This document shows positions 1 through 7,431 of a stretch of DNA of 44,270 nucleotides, piece by piece (position 1 is the first letter of the stretch; each line of letters begins with the position of its first letter). The notes beneath the pieces were generated by a model. The model had not been told where the DNA came from. It worked only from the letters and a program-made list of their open reading frames with translations, and searched no databases. Origin of the DNA: JAYGED01 sp046582565. GTDB lineage: Bacteria > Pseudomonadota > Alphaproteobacteria > JAAXGF01. The stretch is taken from NCBI GenBank assembly GCA_046582565.1, contig JAYGED010000302.1, positions 1-44,270 on the forward strand. The letters run 5' to 3'. Position numbers and translations under genes: made by a program.

Positions 1-17
1 CGACGCTCTTCCGATCT
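1..17. other. Illumina adapter remnant (artefact)
   Basis: The first 17 bases, CGACGCTCTTCCGATCT, are identical to the 3' end of the Illumina TruSeq read-1 adapter as I know it. This is sequencing-library sequence left on the end of an assembled contig, not genome. Genomic sequence should be read from about base 18, and the left edge of the window is a contig end. Confidence 0.9.
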
Positions 18-21
18 CGCC

Positions 22-58
22 CGTTTGGCAAACGCTCGTCTCTATAGAGAAGGCCTTC
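22..58. promoter_or_regulatory. Cluster of three small palindromes upstream of the RHH-like gene
   Basis: Three perfect palindromes lie in the leader before the gene at 75: CGTTTG-g-CAAACG (22-34), TCTCTATAGAGA (39-50) and AAGGCCTT (51-58). The ribosome-binding site (GAGAGGA, about 59-65) follows directly. RHH proteins bind short inverted repeats and often repress their own genes, so this is a candidate operator; that role is inferred. A further 6-1-6 palindrome, CCGGTT-g-AACCGG, occurs at 795-807 before the next gene. Confidence 0.3.
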
Positions 59-74
59 GAGAGGAATAATCAGC

Positions 75-728
75 ATGACAGATCAGACAAAATCCAGTCC
101 TCGGCCTTCGCTCTTCGCCAGAAAAGGCGAAGCTGAACCCACAGCTGCTGTCGCTCACATGAGTTTGGAACAGTTGCAAAACCAGCCCCCGTGCCGGTCG
201 CAATGGGACGAATGCCAGGGCGATGGAGGTTTCACCGATAGGCGAGTCCGCAGAGTGCCGGATCGCAATGATCGGCAAATCTCTCCCCCACGAAGCGGGC
301 TTGCAGTAGGTCGGCGGCATACGCCTTGTGCCGTAGCCAAGGAAAAACCCGCTGTCCGGGAGGAAACCGTGGAAATCTGGCAGCCGAAAACCATGATATC
401 ACCCTTATCCTCTCTGATCGTTCGGCAGCGGGACATCGTCACTCGGCCTGTGTCATGGGGATCTGAGCAGGCCCCCCTGTCACGGCGGCGCGCCGGAGCA
501 GATTCAGTGGCAAAACCGTCTCGGAAATTTATCTCAGCGGATGCGCCCGCAGAGCGCGCGGTGCGATCGTCGTCAAATTTCAAACCGAGAAAACTGCGCA
601 AACAGGCCACGGTCCGGCTAGAGATCGATCAATTTCTGAAAGTAAAAGCGTTGGCGGATCGCGGCGGAAAATCCCGTCAAAGTGTGATGGCGGCGGCCAT
701 TGCGGTCTATTTAAATAAGATCATTTGA
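75..728 (+). CDS. Hypothetical protein with C-terminal ribbon-helix-helix-like domain
   Basis: This is a 217-residue protein with an ATG start preceded by GAGAGGA. The N-terminus (residues about 7-28, with SLFARKGEAEP) resembles a short conserved opening I associate with small alphaproteobacterial proteins. The last 45 residues (about 172-217) read as a basic beta-strand (RKQATVRLEID) followed by two helices (FLKVKALADRGGKSRQSV and a final AAIAVYL helix). That is the expected pattern of a CopG/Arc-type ribbon-helix-helix DNA-binding domain. The roughly 130 residues between are Arg/Pro/Ser-rich with no recognisable fold and may be a disordered linker. Likely role: a DNA-binding regulator, possibly autoregulatory through the palindromes upstream. 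GC appears lower than in the rest of the window. Because it lies next to a contig end, a local assembly error in the middle cannot be excluded. Confidence 0.55.
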   Translation: MTDQTKSSPRPSLFARKGEAEPTAAVAHMSLEQLQNQPPCRSQWDECQGDGGFTDRRVRRVPDRNDRQISPPRSGLAVGRRHTPCAVAKEKPAVREETVEIWQPKTMISPLSSLIVRQRDIVTRPVSWGSEQAPLSRRRAGADSVAKPSRKFISADAPAERAVRSSSNFKPRKLRKQATVRLEIDQFLKVKALADRGGKSRQSVMAAAIAVYLNKII

Positions 729-730
729 GA

Positions 731-749
731 CAGGCAAGAAAATTGCCTG
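731..749 (+). terminator. Hairpin directly after the RHH-like gene (weak terminator candidate)
   Basis: CAGGCAA (731-737), a GAAAA loop and TTGCCTG (743-749) form a perfect 7-bp stem starting two bases after the stop codon at 726-728. It is not followed by a clear T-run, so it may be a weak or Rho-assisted terminator or an mRNA-stabilising hairpin. Confidence 0.35.
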
Positions 750-850
750 CCGTGACCTTCTCTGCTGTGGCCCCGTACAGACGGACGTGGATTCCCGGTT
801 GAACCGGAGTCGCCAGATCGCCAGACCAGCCTATGTAAAGGAGCTAAAAG

Positions 851-1132
851 ATGCGGGAAATATTCCAAACTGTACCCGTCGGATTTCAATGGCCCGATAA
901 GGCCGTTATTTCCACGCTTATCGATATATTCAACCATGCTGAGGGCGGTCGCTGCGTGTTGGTAATGGATGAACTCAGAAGCGTGGATTGCTATGGCCTG
1001 GAAATGCTGGTCCTGATGAGTGACATGGCACAGGCTAGGGGCATGACGATGGTCCTTCGCCAGCCTCAGGACCAAGTTAAGAAAAAGCTTGTCCAGACCG
1101 AGCTAAGCAAGATGATCCCCATAGAAACTTAG
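851..1132 (+). CDS. STAS-domain protein (anti-anti-sigma-like)
   Basis: This 93-residue protein is a single STAS domain. The core reads VLVMDELRSVDCYGLEMLVLMSDMA, then a strand and a final helix ending LSKMIPIE, matching the fold of SpoIIAA/RsbV-type and MlaB-type proteins. The start is well supported by AAAGGAG about 7 bases upstream of the ATG. In SpoIIAA-like proteins the loop is D-S-S/T-G and the first Ser is phosphorylated by a cognate kinase. Here the loop is D46-C47-Y48-G49, so the acceptor is Cys. Phospho-switching by a standard anti-sigma kinase is therefore unlikely. No anti-sigma kinase or sigma factor is encoded nearby. The protein may act as a constitutive partner-binding module. 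Confidence 0.8.
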   Translation: MREIFQTVPVGFQWPDKAVISTLIDIFNHAEGGRCVLVMDELRSVDCYGLEMLVLMSDMAQARGMTMVLRQPQDQVKKKLVQTELSKMIPIET

Positions 1133-1185
1133 TCGGCAAGAGCGGAAGTCATCATGACTCACGACCTAGAGTAGCCGCTCCGGCG

Positions 1186-1560
1186 CTAGATCGGGTCTTC
1201 TCGTTTGGCGTCGACAAGCTGCATGCGCCATCCGTCCGGGTCGCGCAAATTGATGGTCGTGCGACCGGTTTCTTTGACATAGTTCGGATCGTCGGCATCG
1301 ATTTTCGTTTGTTTCAGCGTTTCGTTGGCCGCCGTCACGTCATCAACCCGAAAGGCGATGTGGTTGACGCCGATGACCTCTTCGCCGCTGGCCTGATGGA
1401 TTTCAAAAATCGGCTGATTTTCGCCAGGCGCCTGTAGCTCCGCGGATTCACCGTGGTGGCTGGTGTGCGTCAACACTTTCATTCCGAGTGTCTTCAGGAA
1501 TTCGATGTATTTGTCGAAGTCCCGGACAATCAATTCGATATGATCAATTCCGCGAATCAT
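1186..1560 (-). CDS. VOC-family (glyoxalase/bleomycin-resistance fold) protein
   Basis: This 124-residue protein covers one VOC domain built of two beta-alpha-beta-beta-beta modules. It opens with IDHIELIVRD, where the first metal-ligand His is H7. The predicted second ligand is E53 (PIFEIHQ) and the third is H67 (VNHIAFRVDD). The usual fourth-position Glu is Gln here (Q114, WRMQLVD), a variation seen in several VOC dioxygenases and lyases. The RDPDGW motif near residues 106-111 is typical of the family. Substrate cannot be assigned from sequence; a glyoxalase I-like lyase or a small-molecule resistance protein are both possible. It is convergent with the STAS gene and has no operon partner. 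A 12-bp perfect palindrome (TCGCTATAGCGA, 1615-1626) lies in its upstream region and could be a regulator site. Confidence 0.8.
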   Translation of the reverse strand: MIRGIDHIELIVRDFDKYIEFLKTLGMKVLTHTSHHGESAELQAPGENQPIFEIHQASGEEVIGVNHIAFRVDDVTAANETLKQTKIDADDPNYVKETGRTTINLRDPDGWRMQLVDAKREDPI

Positions 1561-1719
1561 GAGATTTTCTCTGTTTGTTATGGGCCTGTTGGGCCGACTG
1601 TAGCGTATTTTGGATCGCTATAGCGAGCCGTCGCAACATCCGTTCATAGCCAAGAAGAGACATCGACTACGACCTCGACTACGATTGCCTGAGGTGCGCT
1701 GGCGGTCATCCCAAGGTCC

Positions 1720-2280
1720 TCAGCTCGACGACCCCGCCTTGTGGGCCGCAATCTTCTCCTTCAGCTCGGTATATTCCTCGCAACCGAAGAAGCACAGCTT
1801 GTCCAGTATATTGAGATGCTCTTTGGCCTTGGCGACATTACCGCTTTCGAGATAGGCCTCGCCAATGTATTCGTGGGCGCCAATGTGGTCGGGGTTGATG
1901 ATGAGCGCCAGGTTGTAGTGCTTGAAGGCCATCTCGAAATTGCCCGCTTTGCGGTGGGCATAGCCGAGCCAGTTTTCGGCGTCGGCGTCCTTTGCGTCCG
2001 CAGCCACCACATTGTCCATGAGGACAATTGCCTGGGTCCAGTTCTCGGCCTTGATTGCCTTTATTCCCGCCGTGTAGTCGGGGTTCACCCAGGCGTTGAT
2101 ACGGCTGCTGGAGCTGCTGCCGCTAGAGCCGCCGCCGCCAGCGCTACCGCCGCTGGAGCCGCCGCTTGAGCCTCCGCTGGATCCGCCGCTAGCGCCGCCG
2201 GCCGCCAGGGCGGGCAGGGGGTTCAGGTTAAAACCCATCAGGATCAGTAGCACGATAAGCGTAATTCCGGTCTTTCGCAT
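1720..2280 (-). CDS. Secreted TPR-repeat protein with Gly/Ser linker
   Basis: This 186-residue protein starts at the ATG at 2278-2280, preceded by GAGGAAG. The frame stays open 68 codons further upstream, but that stretch has no protein-like character and would bury the signal peptide. Residues 1-26 form a Sec signal peptide (hydrophobic core ITLIVLLILMGF, probable cleavage after ALA). Residues 28-59 are almost pure Gly/Ser built of GGSS units. Residues about 70-160 contain two to three tetratricopeptide repeats (WLGYAHRKAGNFEMAFKHY, YIGEAYLESGNVAKAKEHL). The C-terminal helix holds C163 and C167 in a CxxxC spacing, which could form a periplasmic disulfide or bind metal. The likely role is a periplasmic or surface protein-interaction module; its partner is unknown. 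Confidence 0.8.
   Translation of the reverse strand: MRKTGITLIVLLILMGFNLNPLPALAAGGASGGSSGGSSGGSSGGSAGGGGSSGSSSSSRINAWVNPDYTAGIKAIKAENWTQAIVLMDNVVAADAKDADAENWLGYAHRKAGNFEMAFKHYNLALIINPDHIGAHEYIGEAYLESGNVAKAKEHLNILDKLCFFGCEEYTELKEKIAAHKAGSSS
2104..2199 (-). repeat. Gly/Ser-coding 12-bp repeat tract inside the TPR gene
   Basis: This tract encodes residues 28-59 of the TPR protein, built of repeated GGSS units (12 nt each) and ending in a poly-Ser run. The units differ at synonymous positions, so the amino-acid repeat is conserved better than the DNA repeat. It forms a flexible linker between the signal peptide and the TPR domain. Confidence 0.7.
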
Positions 2281-2650
2281 AGTTGCTTCCTCATTCCATC
2301 CGAAAATTCCACTTGGAAACAAGAACTGATGTGGCCTCATCCTTCCCGAGAATTCCATGCAAGCCGTATTGAACCACTGCAGAGCCTGCGCGGAATGTTT
2401 TTTCACATCCGGCGGCAAGGCTGTTAAAGGCAATGCGATCTTGAGCGATGAATCAGCCGAGAATTCCCAAATGACTCCCCCCACTCGGCAAAAATGATAG
2501 CAAAATGGCCCGCCGGCCGCGAATCCGCCCCCGCACGAGCTCGATAGGCAATGGTCAGTTTTGGATCACCTGGCAGACATACTGGTATTGTCCCTTCATC
2601 CCTCCATCGATGATATGAGTGATCTGTCGACCGAATAAGGAAAAGCCTGC
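2281..2650. other. 370-bp gene-free divergent region between the TPR gene and folC
   Basis: No protein-like frame, RNA gene or clear repeat is visible. The region must hold the promoters of the TPR gene (minus) and folC (plus). The TPR ribosome-binding site lies at its left edge, and the folC one (AAGGAA, about 2637-2642) at its right edge. I see no convincing -35/-10 pair. Confidence 0.4.
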
Positions 2651-3937
2651 GTGAAAAGCGATGTCATCCTGGAGCGCCTGCTGGCGCTGCACCCCAAACT
2701 GATCGATTTATCCCTCGGCCGCATCGAGGGGCTGCTGGCGGCCCTGGGTAATCCCGAGCGCCGCACGCCGCCTGTGGTCCATGTCACCGGCACCAACGGC
2801 AAGGGCTCGACCATCGCCTTCATGGGCGCCGCCCTGGAGGCCGCCGGCTACCAGGTTCATGCCTATACCTCGCCGCATCTTACGCGCTTTCACGAGCGTA
2901 TCCGCCTGGGCGGCGCGCTCATCGAGGAAGATCATCTCAGCGATCTTCTCGAGGAATGCGAGGCCGCCAACCAGGGCCGGCCGATCACCTATTTCGAGAT
3001 CACCACCGCCGCCGCCTTCCTTGGGTTTTCGCGCACCCCCGCCGACATTCTGCTGCTCGAGAACGGCCTCGGCGGCAGGCTCGATGCGACCAATGTGGTT
3101 GCTCGCCCGGCGCTCACCGTGATCACGCCGGTGTCCATCGACCATACCCAATATCTCGGCGAGGGGCTCGCCGCCATCGCCTTTGAGAAGGCCGGCATTC
3201 TCAAGCCGGGGGTGGCCGGGGTGATCGGGCCGCAACCGGCCGAGGCCGCCGCGCCAATCATCGAGCGTGCCGCTAAACTGGAGGCGCCGCTGATCCGCCA
3301 CGGGGTCGATTTCAATGCCCGTGCGGCGAACGGTGGGCTGCTGTTCAGCGCCGGCACTGAGACCCTGGCGCTTCCCCGGCCGGCGCTTTACGGCGATTAT
3401 CAGATCGACAACGCGGGCCTGGCGGTGGCCGCCTTGCGGGCCCTCAAGGGGTTCGACATCGGCGAGGCGCATATGGCCCGGGGAATGACCGGCGCCAGCT
3501 GGCCGGCGCGCCTGCAACGGCTGGCGCACGGCCCCCTGGTCGATCGTTTGCCTGGGGCGGGCTGGGAACTCTGGATCGATGCCGGCCATAACCCCCACGC
3601 CGGACGCGCCCTGGCGCAAATGGCGGCGGCGGACTGGGGAGATCGGCCGCTGCATCTGATTACCGCCATGCTCAACAGCAAGGATCCCGGCGGCTATCTC
3701 TCGCCGCTCGCGGATGTCGCCGAGGATGCCCGCTGTGTCGCCATTGCCGGCGAGGCGGCGAGCTTAAGCGCCGATGAAATGGCGCGGGCCGCCGCGCAAT
3801 CCGGCCTCAAGGCTTCAACTGCCGCCAGCCTGGACGATGCTCTTGATGATATCGTGGCGACCGCGAAGGCCCCTGCCCGTATCCTGATTTGCGGCTCGCA
3901 CTATCTGGTCGGCGCTCTGCTGGCCGACAACGGCTGA
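2651..3937 (+). CDS. folC: Bifunctional folylpolyglutamate synthase / dihydrofolate synthase
   Basis: FolC adds L-Glu to dihydropteroate (making dihydrofolate) and extends the poly-Glu tail of reduced folates, using ATP, in the cytoplasm. The 428-residue length is normal for the family. The Mur-ligase-type P-loop is at residues 47-53 (GTNGKGS), followed by the SPHL segment with HERIRL at about 74-86. The central ENGLGGRLDATN motif (138-148) and the DAGHNP motif (310-315) are both present. The start is GTG, chosen because AAGGAA lies just upstream and the protein begins at the usual position before the P-loop. In many proteobacteria folC follows accD; here it stands alone between a divergent TPR gene and the convergent PLP-enzyme gene, whose stop lies 5 bp away. 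Confidence 0.93.
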   Translation: MKSDVILERLLALHPKLIDLSLGRIEGLLAALGNPERRTPPVVHVTGTNGKGSTIAFMGAALEAAGYQVHAYTSPHLTRFHERIRLGGALIEEDHLSDLLEECEAANQGRPITYFEITTAAAFLGFSRTPADILLLENGLGGRLDATNVVARPALTVITPVSIDHTQYLGEGLAAIAFEKAGILKPGVAGVIGPQPAEAAAPIIERAAKLEAPLIRHGVDFNARAANGGLLFSAGTETLALPRPALYGDYQIDNAGLAVAALRALKGFDIGEAHMARGMTGASWPARLQRLAHGPLVDRLPGAGWELWIDAGHNPHAGRALAQMAAADWGDRPLHLITAMLNSKDPGGYLSPLADVAEDARCVAIAGEAASLSADEMARAAAQSGLKASTAASLDDALDDIVATAKAPARILICGSHYLVGALLADNG

Positions 3938-3942
3938 TCCAC

Positions 3943-5211
3943 CTAATAGACCGCTTCCAGTTCGGAAGCGTTCTTGTTGTCGCCGCGAACCTGGTTCACC
4001 GCGGCTTCCAGGTCTTCCAGATATTGCTCGCGCACTGGCTTGTGAAGCATCGACATCATGGCGTGCATGCCTTTGGGGTTTTTGGTCAGGCCCGGCAACC
4101 AGCCATGCTCGCTGAACTGTTCGGCAACCGAAAATATATCCAACTCACGAGCCCCGAAATTGATAATCGTCGCGTCGGGTCTGGCCAGCATATACAAGCC
4201 ATCGATCGCTTCGATGCCGCGAACGTATTTGTCTGTCATTTCACCCAATCTCTTGGCGATGGCCGTATAGCCGGAAACGCCCAGATGATTGAGGACAGCC
4301 CATGAGCCGGCAACGGCGCCGCCGGAGCGGGTGCCCGCCAGGGTCGCCGTCGTGAACAGGCCATTGGGCCAGTCTTCAAACTTGAAGGTGACGCGCTCGA
4401 GATCGTCGGCGTGGCGAAGAAACAGGGTTGAGACCGGTTTCGGGCAAAATCCGAATTTATGCAAATCAGCGGAAATCGAGCGCACGCCACTATGGTTGAA
4501 ATCAAACGCCGGCACCGAACGCCCGGCGGCTTGCAAAAAGGGAATGATGTATCCGCCCACGCAGGCATCCACATGGAGCCAGATATCGCGCCGCATTGAA
4601 AGCGCGCTCAATTCAACGATGGCATCGACGACGCCGTGTGGAAAGCAGGGAGCGGAACCCACCAGCATGATGGTCTGCTCGTCGATCAAAGCCTCCATCG
4701 CGGCACAATCTGCGCGCTGATCCGGGCGCATCTTGGCACGGCGAATTTCGATGTCCATGAGGCCTCCCGCTTTATTGAAGGCGGGATGCGCGGAATAGGC
4801 CGTCACGATGTTGTGGGGCTTGTCCTGGGGGTGCTTGCCGCGGGCAAAATCACGCGCCGCTTTGACCGCGAGGATGATGCTCTCGCTGCCGCCGGTGCTG
4901 AGGATTCCCCCGGCACCTTCTGGCGCATTGAACAAACTGAGACCAAAATCGATAAGCTCGTCTTCCATTTGTTTCAGGCCGAAGAAGGCGCGTTTGCCGC
5001 CCAAGGCATTTTCGCTGAAAAACTTCATGAAGCCGCGCTTGCCAATCTCGTAAGCGTCGTCCGTGGCATGGAAAACGTACAGCGGCGTGCGCCCCCCGCT
5101 CCAGTCGATGTCGTCTTTGGCCATCTCATCCATGGCCGCCTCGATTTCTTCCCATGAGGCTCCACCGCGAGGAAAGTCCGCGCGGCCGGCTATCGTTGGT
5201 TTAGGGGGCAT
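3943..5211 (-). CDS. PLP-dependent decarboxylase/lyase, sphingosine-1-phosphate-lyase-like
   Basis: This 422-residue fold-type I PLP enzyme belongs to the group II decarboxylase / sphingosine-1-phosphate lyase superfamily. Visible landmarks are the phosphate-binding STGGSES (105-111), the cofactor-stacking and pyridine-N region LHVDACVGGYIIPF (212-225, D215), and the Schiff-base lysine K252 in SADLHKFGF. The HVDACxGG and SADxHKFG patterns resemble the S1P-lyase branch more than glutamate decarboxylase. Known members cleave phosphorylated long-chain bases to phosphoethanolamine and an aldehyde, or decarboxylate amino acids; the substrate here is not proven. It is the last gene of the long minus-strand set: its ATG overlaps the preceding permease stop by one base (TAATG). 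That location suggests work on an imported or envelope-derived amine. Confidence 0.8.
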   Translation of the reverse strand: MPPKPTIAGRADFPRGGASWEEIEAAMDEMAKDDIDWSGGRTPLYVFHATDDAYEIGKRGFMKFFSENALGGKRAFFGLKQMEDELIDFGLSLFNAPEGAGGILSTGGSESIILAVKAARDFARGKHPQDKPHNIVTAYSAHPAFNKAGGLMDIEIRRAKMRPDQRADCAAMEALIDEQTIMLVGSAPCFPHGVVDAIVELSALSMRRDIWLHVDACVGGYIIPFLQAAGRSVPAFDFNHSGVRSISADLHKFGFCPKPVSTLFLRHADDLERVTFKFEDWPNGLFTTATLAGTRSGGAVAGSWAVLNHLGVSGYTAIAKRLGEMTDKYVRGIEAIDGLYMLARPDATIINFGARELDIFSVAEQFSEHGWLPGLTKNPKGMHAMMSMLHKPVREQYLEDLEAAVNQVRGDNKNASELEAVY

Positions 5212-6401
5212 TACTTATAGGGGTCAGCGGCGTCGCGCAGGCCGTCGCCGAAGAAATTGAAGGCGATGATGATGACGATCACCGGCACTACGGGCAGGAT
5301 CAGCCACGGATAGAGCGCCACCACATTGATGTTCTGGGCCTCGTTGAGCAGCACCCCCCAGCTGGTGATCGGCGGGCGCAGGCCGAGGCCGAGGAAGCTG
5401 AGCGCGGTCTCGCCGAGGATCATGGCGGGGATCGACAGGGTCGCCGAGGCGATCAGATGGCTCATGAATCCGGGCAGCAGGTGGCGGGCGATGATGCGTC
5501 TGGGCCTCGCCCCCATGAGCTGGGCGGCTGCGCAATAATCCTCTTCGCGCAGGGCCAACAGCTTCGAGCGCACGGCGCGCGCGAGGCTGGTCCAATCGAG
5601 CATCGCCAGCAGGCCGGTGATGCCGAAATAGATCAGGATCGGCGACCAATTAACCGGCAATATGGCGGACAGCGCCATCCACAGGGGGATTTCCGGGAAC
5701 GACCGGATGATCTCGATAACGCGCTGGATGACATTGTCGATGAAGCCGCCGAAATAGCCGGCGATGCCGCCGATGATGATGCCCAGGGTGAAGCTGATCG
5801 TGATGCCGATCAGGCCGATGGTCAGGGAAATGCGCGCTCCGTAGAGGATGCGCGACAGCATGTCGCGGCCCAGGCGGTCGGTGCCCAGCAGGAACAGGGT
5901 GCCGCCCTTGGACGGGCAGATGAGATGGAAATCGCCCTCGATCAGCCCCCAGAACTTATAGGGCTCGCCCGAGCAGAAGAAGCGGATGGGATAAACCTTC
6001 TTGGGATTTTCGCCGTATTCGCGCTTCAGGTTCTCCATGTTCAGGGAGTATTTCCAGCCGTAGACGAAGGGCCCGACGAATTTGCCCTTGTCGAACAGAT
6101 GCACCGACTGCGGCGGGGCGTAGATATAGCGCGCATGACGTTCGTGCAGGTCGTAGGGCGCGATGATCTCGCTGATCACCGTGGAGCCGTACATCACCAG
6201 CAGCACGAAACCGAAGATCACCGCGAGACGGTGGCGTTTGAGCTTCCACCACATGAGCTGCCATTGGGACGCCATGTAATAGCGTTCCTGCTCCGGCGTG
6301 AGCGTATCCACCGAATAGGGGTTGAACGGCGCCTTGGAGACGAAATGCTCGATGCCGGACCGCATGGAATCGCTCATGGTATCTTTGGGGGTGTCGGTCA
6401 T
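5211..6401 (-). CDS. Peptide/Opp-type ABC transporter permease, OppC/YejE-like
   Basis: This 396-residue inner-membrane permease pairs with the upstream OppB-like protein to form the channel of a peptide/nickel/opine-type importer. The N-terminal TM helix (about 57-78) follows a cytoplasmic tail. A periplasmic domain of about 100 residues leads to the hallmark LGTDRLGRDMLSR. After that come five membrane helices with the EAA-type coupling loop (AAAQLMGARPRRIIARHLLP) and a family-typical end, GDGLRDAADPYK. The long periplasmic loop is characteristic of the YejE branch, which in E. coli takes up microcin C-like peptides; that substrate is not implied here. The ATG overlaps the preceding permease stop as ATGA. 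Confidence 0.9.
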   Translation of the reverse strand: MTDTPKDTMSDSMRSGIEHFVSKAPFNPYSVDTLTPEQERYYMASQWQLMWWKLKRHRLAVIFGFVLLVMYGSTVISEIIAPYDLHERHARYIYAPPQSVHLFDKGKFVGPFVYGWKYSLNMENLKREYGENPKKVYPIRFFCSGEPYKFWGLIEGDFHLICPSKGGTLFLLGTDRLGRDMLSRILYGARISLTIGLIGITISFTLGIIIGGIAGYFGGFIDNVIQRVIEIIRSFPEIPLWMALSAILPVNWSPILIYFGITGLLAMLDWTSLARAVRSKLLALREEDYCAAAQLMGARPRRIIARHLLPGFMSHLIASATLSIPAMILGETALSFLGLGLRPPITSWGVLLNEAQNINVVALYPWLILPVVPVIVIIIAFNFFGDGLRDAADPYK

Positions 6402-7396
6402 CGCGTGGTGTTCCCCTGCAGGCGGATTCGCGGATCGAGCGCCGCCAGGGCCAAATCCGACAGCAGCACGCCGACCACGGTGAGCGTGGCCAGGAACATC
6501 AGGAACGAGCCCGCCAGATACATATCCTGGCTGCGCAGGGAATCCAGCATCATCGGCCCGGTGGTCGGCAGGGACAGCACCACCGCCACCACCGCCTCGC
6601 CTGACACAATGGCCGGCAGCAGAGAGCCGATGTCGGCGAAGAAGAAGTTGAGCGCCATGCGGAAGGGATACTTCAACAAAAGCTTGAGCGGCGGCAGACC
6701 CTTGGCGCGCCCGGTGGTGACATATTGCTTCTCAAGCTCGTCGAGCAGGTTGGCGCGCAGGCGGCGGATGGTGCCGGCGGTGCCCGCCGTGCCGATGACG
6801 ATGATCGGTATCCAGAGATGCTCAAGCACCGATAACAGTTTATCGATGCTCCAGGGCTCGCCGATGAAGCGGGCGTCCATCAGCCCGCCGATCGAGGTTC
6901 CGAACACCACATTGGCGAAATAAAGCAGCACCAGGGCGAGCAGGAAATTCGGCGTTGCCAGGCCGATGAAGCCGATGAAGGTGAGGCCGTAATCGCCCCA
7001 GCTATATTGGTGGGTTGCCGAATAGAGGCCGATGGGGAAAGCCACCAGCCAGGTGAATACCATCGTCGTATAGGACACCAGAAAGGTCAGCCACAGCCGA
7101 TCGCCGACCACATCGGCCACCGGCAGGCGGTATTCGAAGGAAAAGCCGAAATCGCCGTGGGTCATGCCCAAAAGCCAGGTCGCATACTGCTCGATCAGCG
7201 GCTTGTCGAAGCCGTAGTTCTGGCGCAGGAATTCGATCTTGGATTCGTCGACCGACTGACCTTCGCTCTGGAGCTCGGCGATATAGCTTTCGAGATAATC
7301 GCCCGGCGGCAACTGAATGATCGCGAACACGATGATGCTAATGGCCAGCAGCGTCGGAATCATGATCAACAGGCGGTGGATGATATAGCGTAGCAT
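6398..7396 (-). CDS. Peptide/Opp-type ABC transporter permease, OppB/YejB-like
   Basis: This 332-residue permease begins with the family-typical helix MLRYIIHRLLIMIPTLLAIS. A periplasmic segment follows (PPGDYLESYIAELQSEGQ, residues about 30-47; QNYGFDKPLIEQYATWL), then five more TM helices. The cytoplasmic coupling loop reads YVTTGRAKGLPPLKLLLKYPF, and the end is ALAALDPRIRLQG. It forms a heterodimer with the OppC-like protein encoded immediately downstream. It starts 35 bp after the stop of the binding-protein gene, the largest gap in the whole 11-gene set, and overlaps the next gene by 4 bp. Confidence 0.9.
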   Translation of the reverse strand: MLRYIIHRLLIMIPTLLAISIIVFAIIQLPPGDYLESYIAELQSEGQSVDESKIEFLRQNYGFDKPLIEQYATWLLGMTHGDFGFSFEYRLPVADVVGDRLWLTFLVSYTTMVFTWLVAFPIGLYSATHQYSWGDYGLTFIGFIGLATPNFLLALVLLYFANVVFGTSIGGLMDARFIGEPWSIDKLLSVLEHLWIPIIVIGTAGTAGTIRRLRANLLDELEKQYVTTGRAKGLPPLKLLLKYPFRMALNFFFADIGSLLPAIVSGEAVVAVVLSLPTTGPMMLDSLRSQDMYLAGSFLMFLATLTVVGVLLSDLALAALDPRIRLQGNTTR

Positions 7397-7431
7397 CCCG
7401 GGTTAATCCTCGAACCTGATCATTGCGCCGC

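Noticed and set aside
2281..2484. 68-codon upstream extension of the TPR gene
   Set aside because: It would place a signal peptide in the interior of the protein and has no ribosome-binding site, whereas the ATG at 2280 has a good one.
5457..6923. Long open frame (488 codons) on the plus strand antisense to the permease genes
   Set aside because: Its composition (His/Gln/Asp-rich) is that of an antisense frame of high-GC coding DNA, and the opposite strand encodes two unmistakable permeases.
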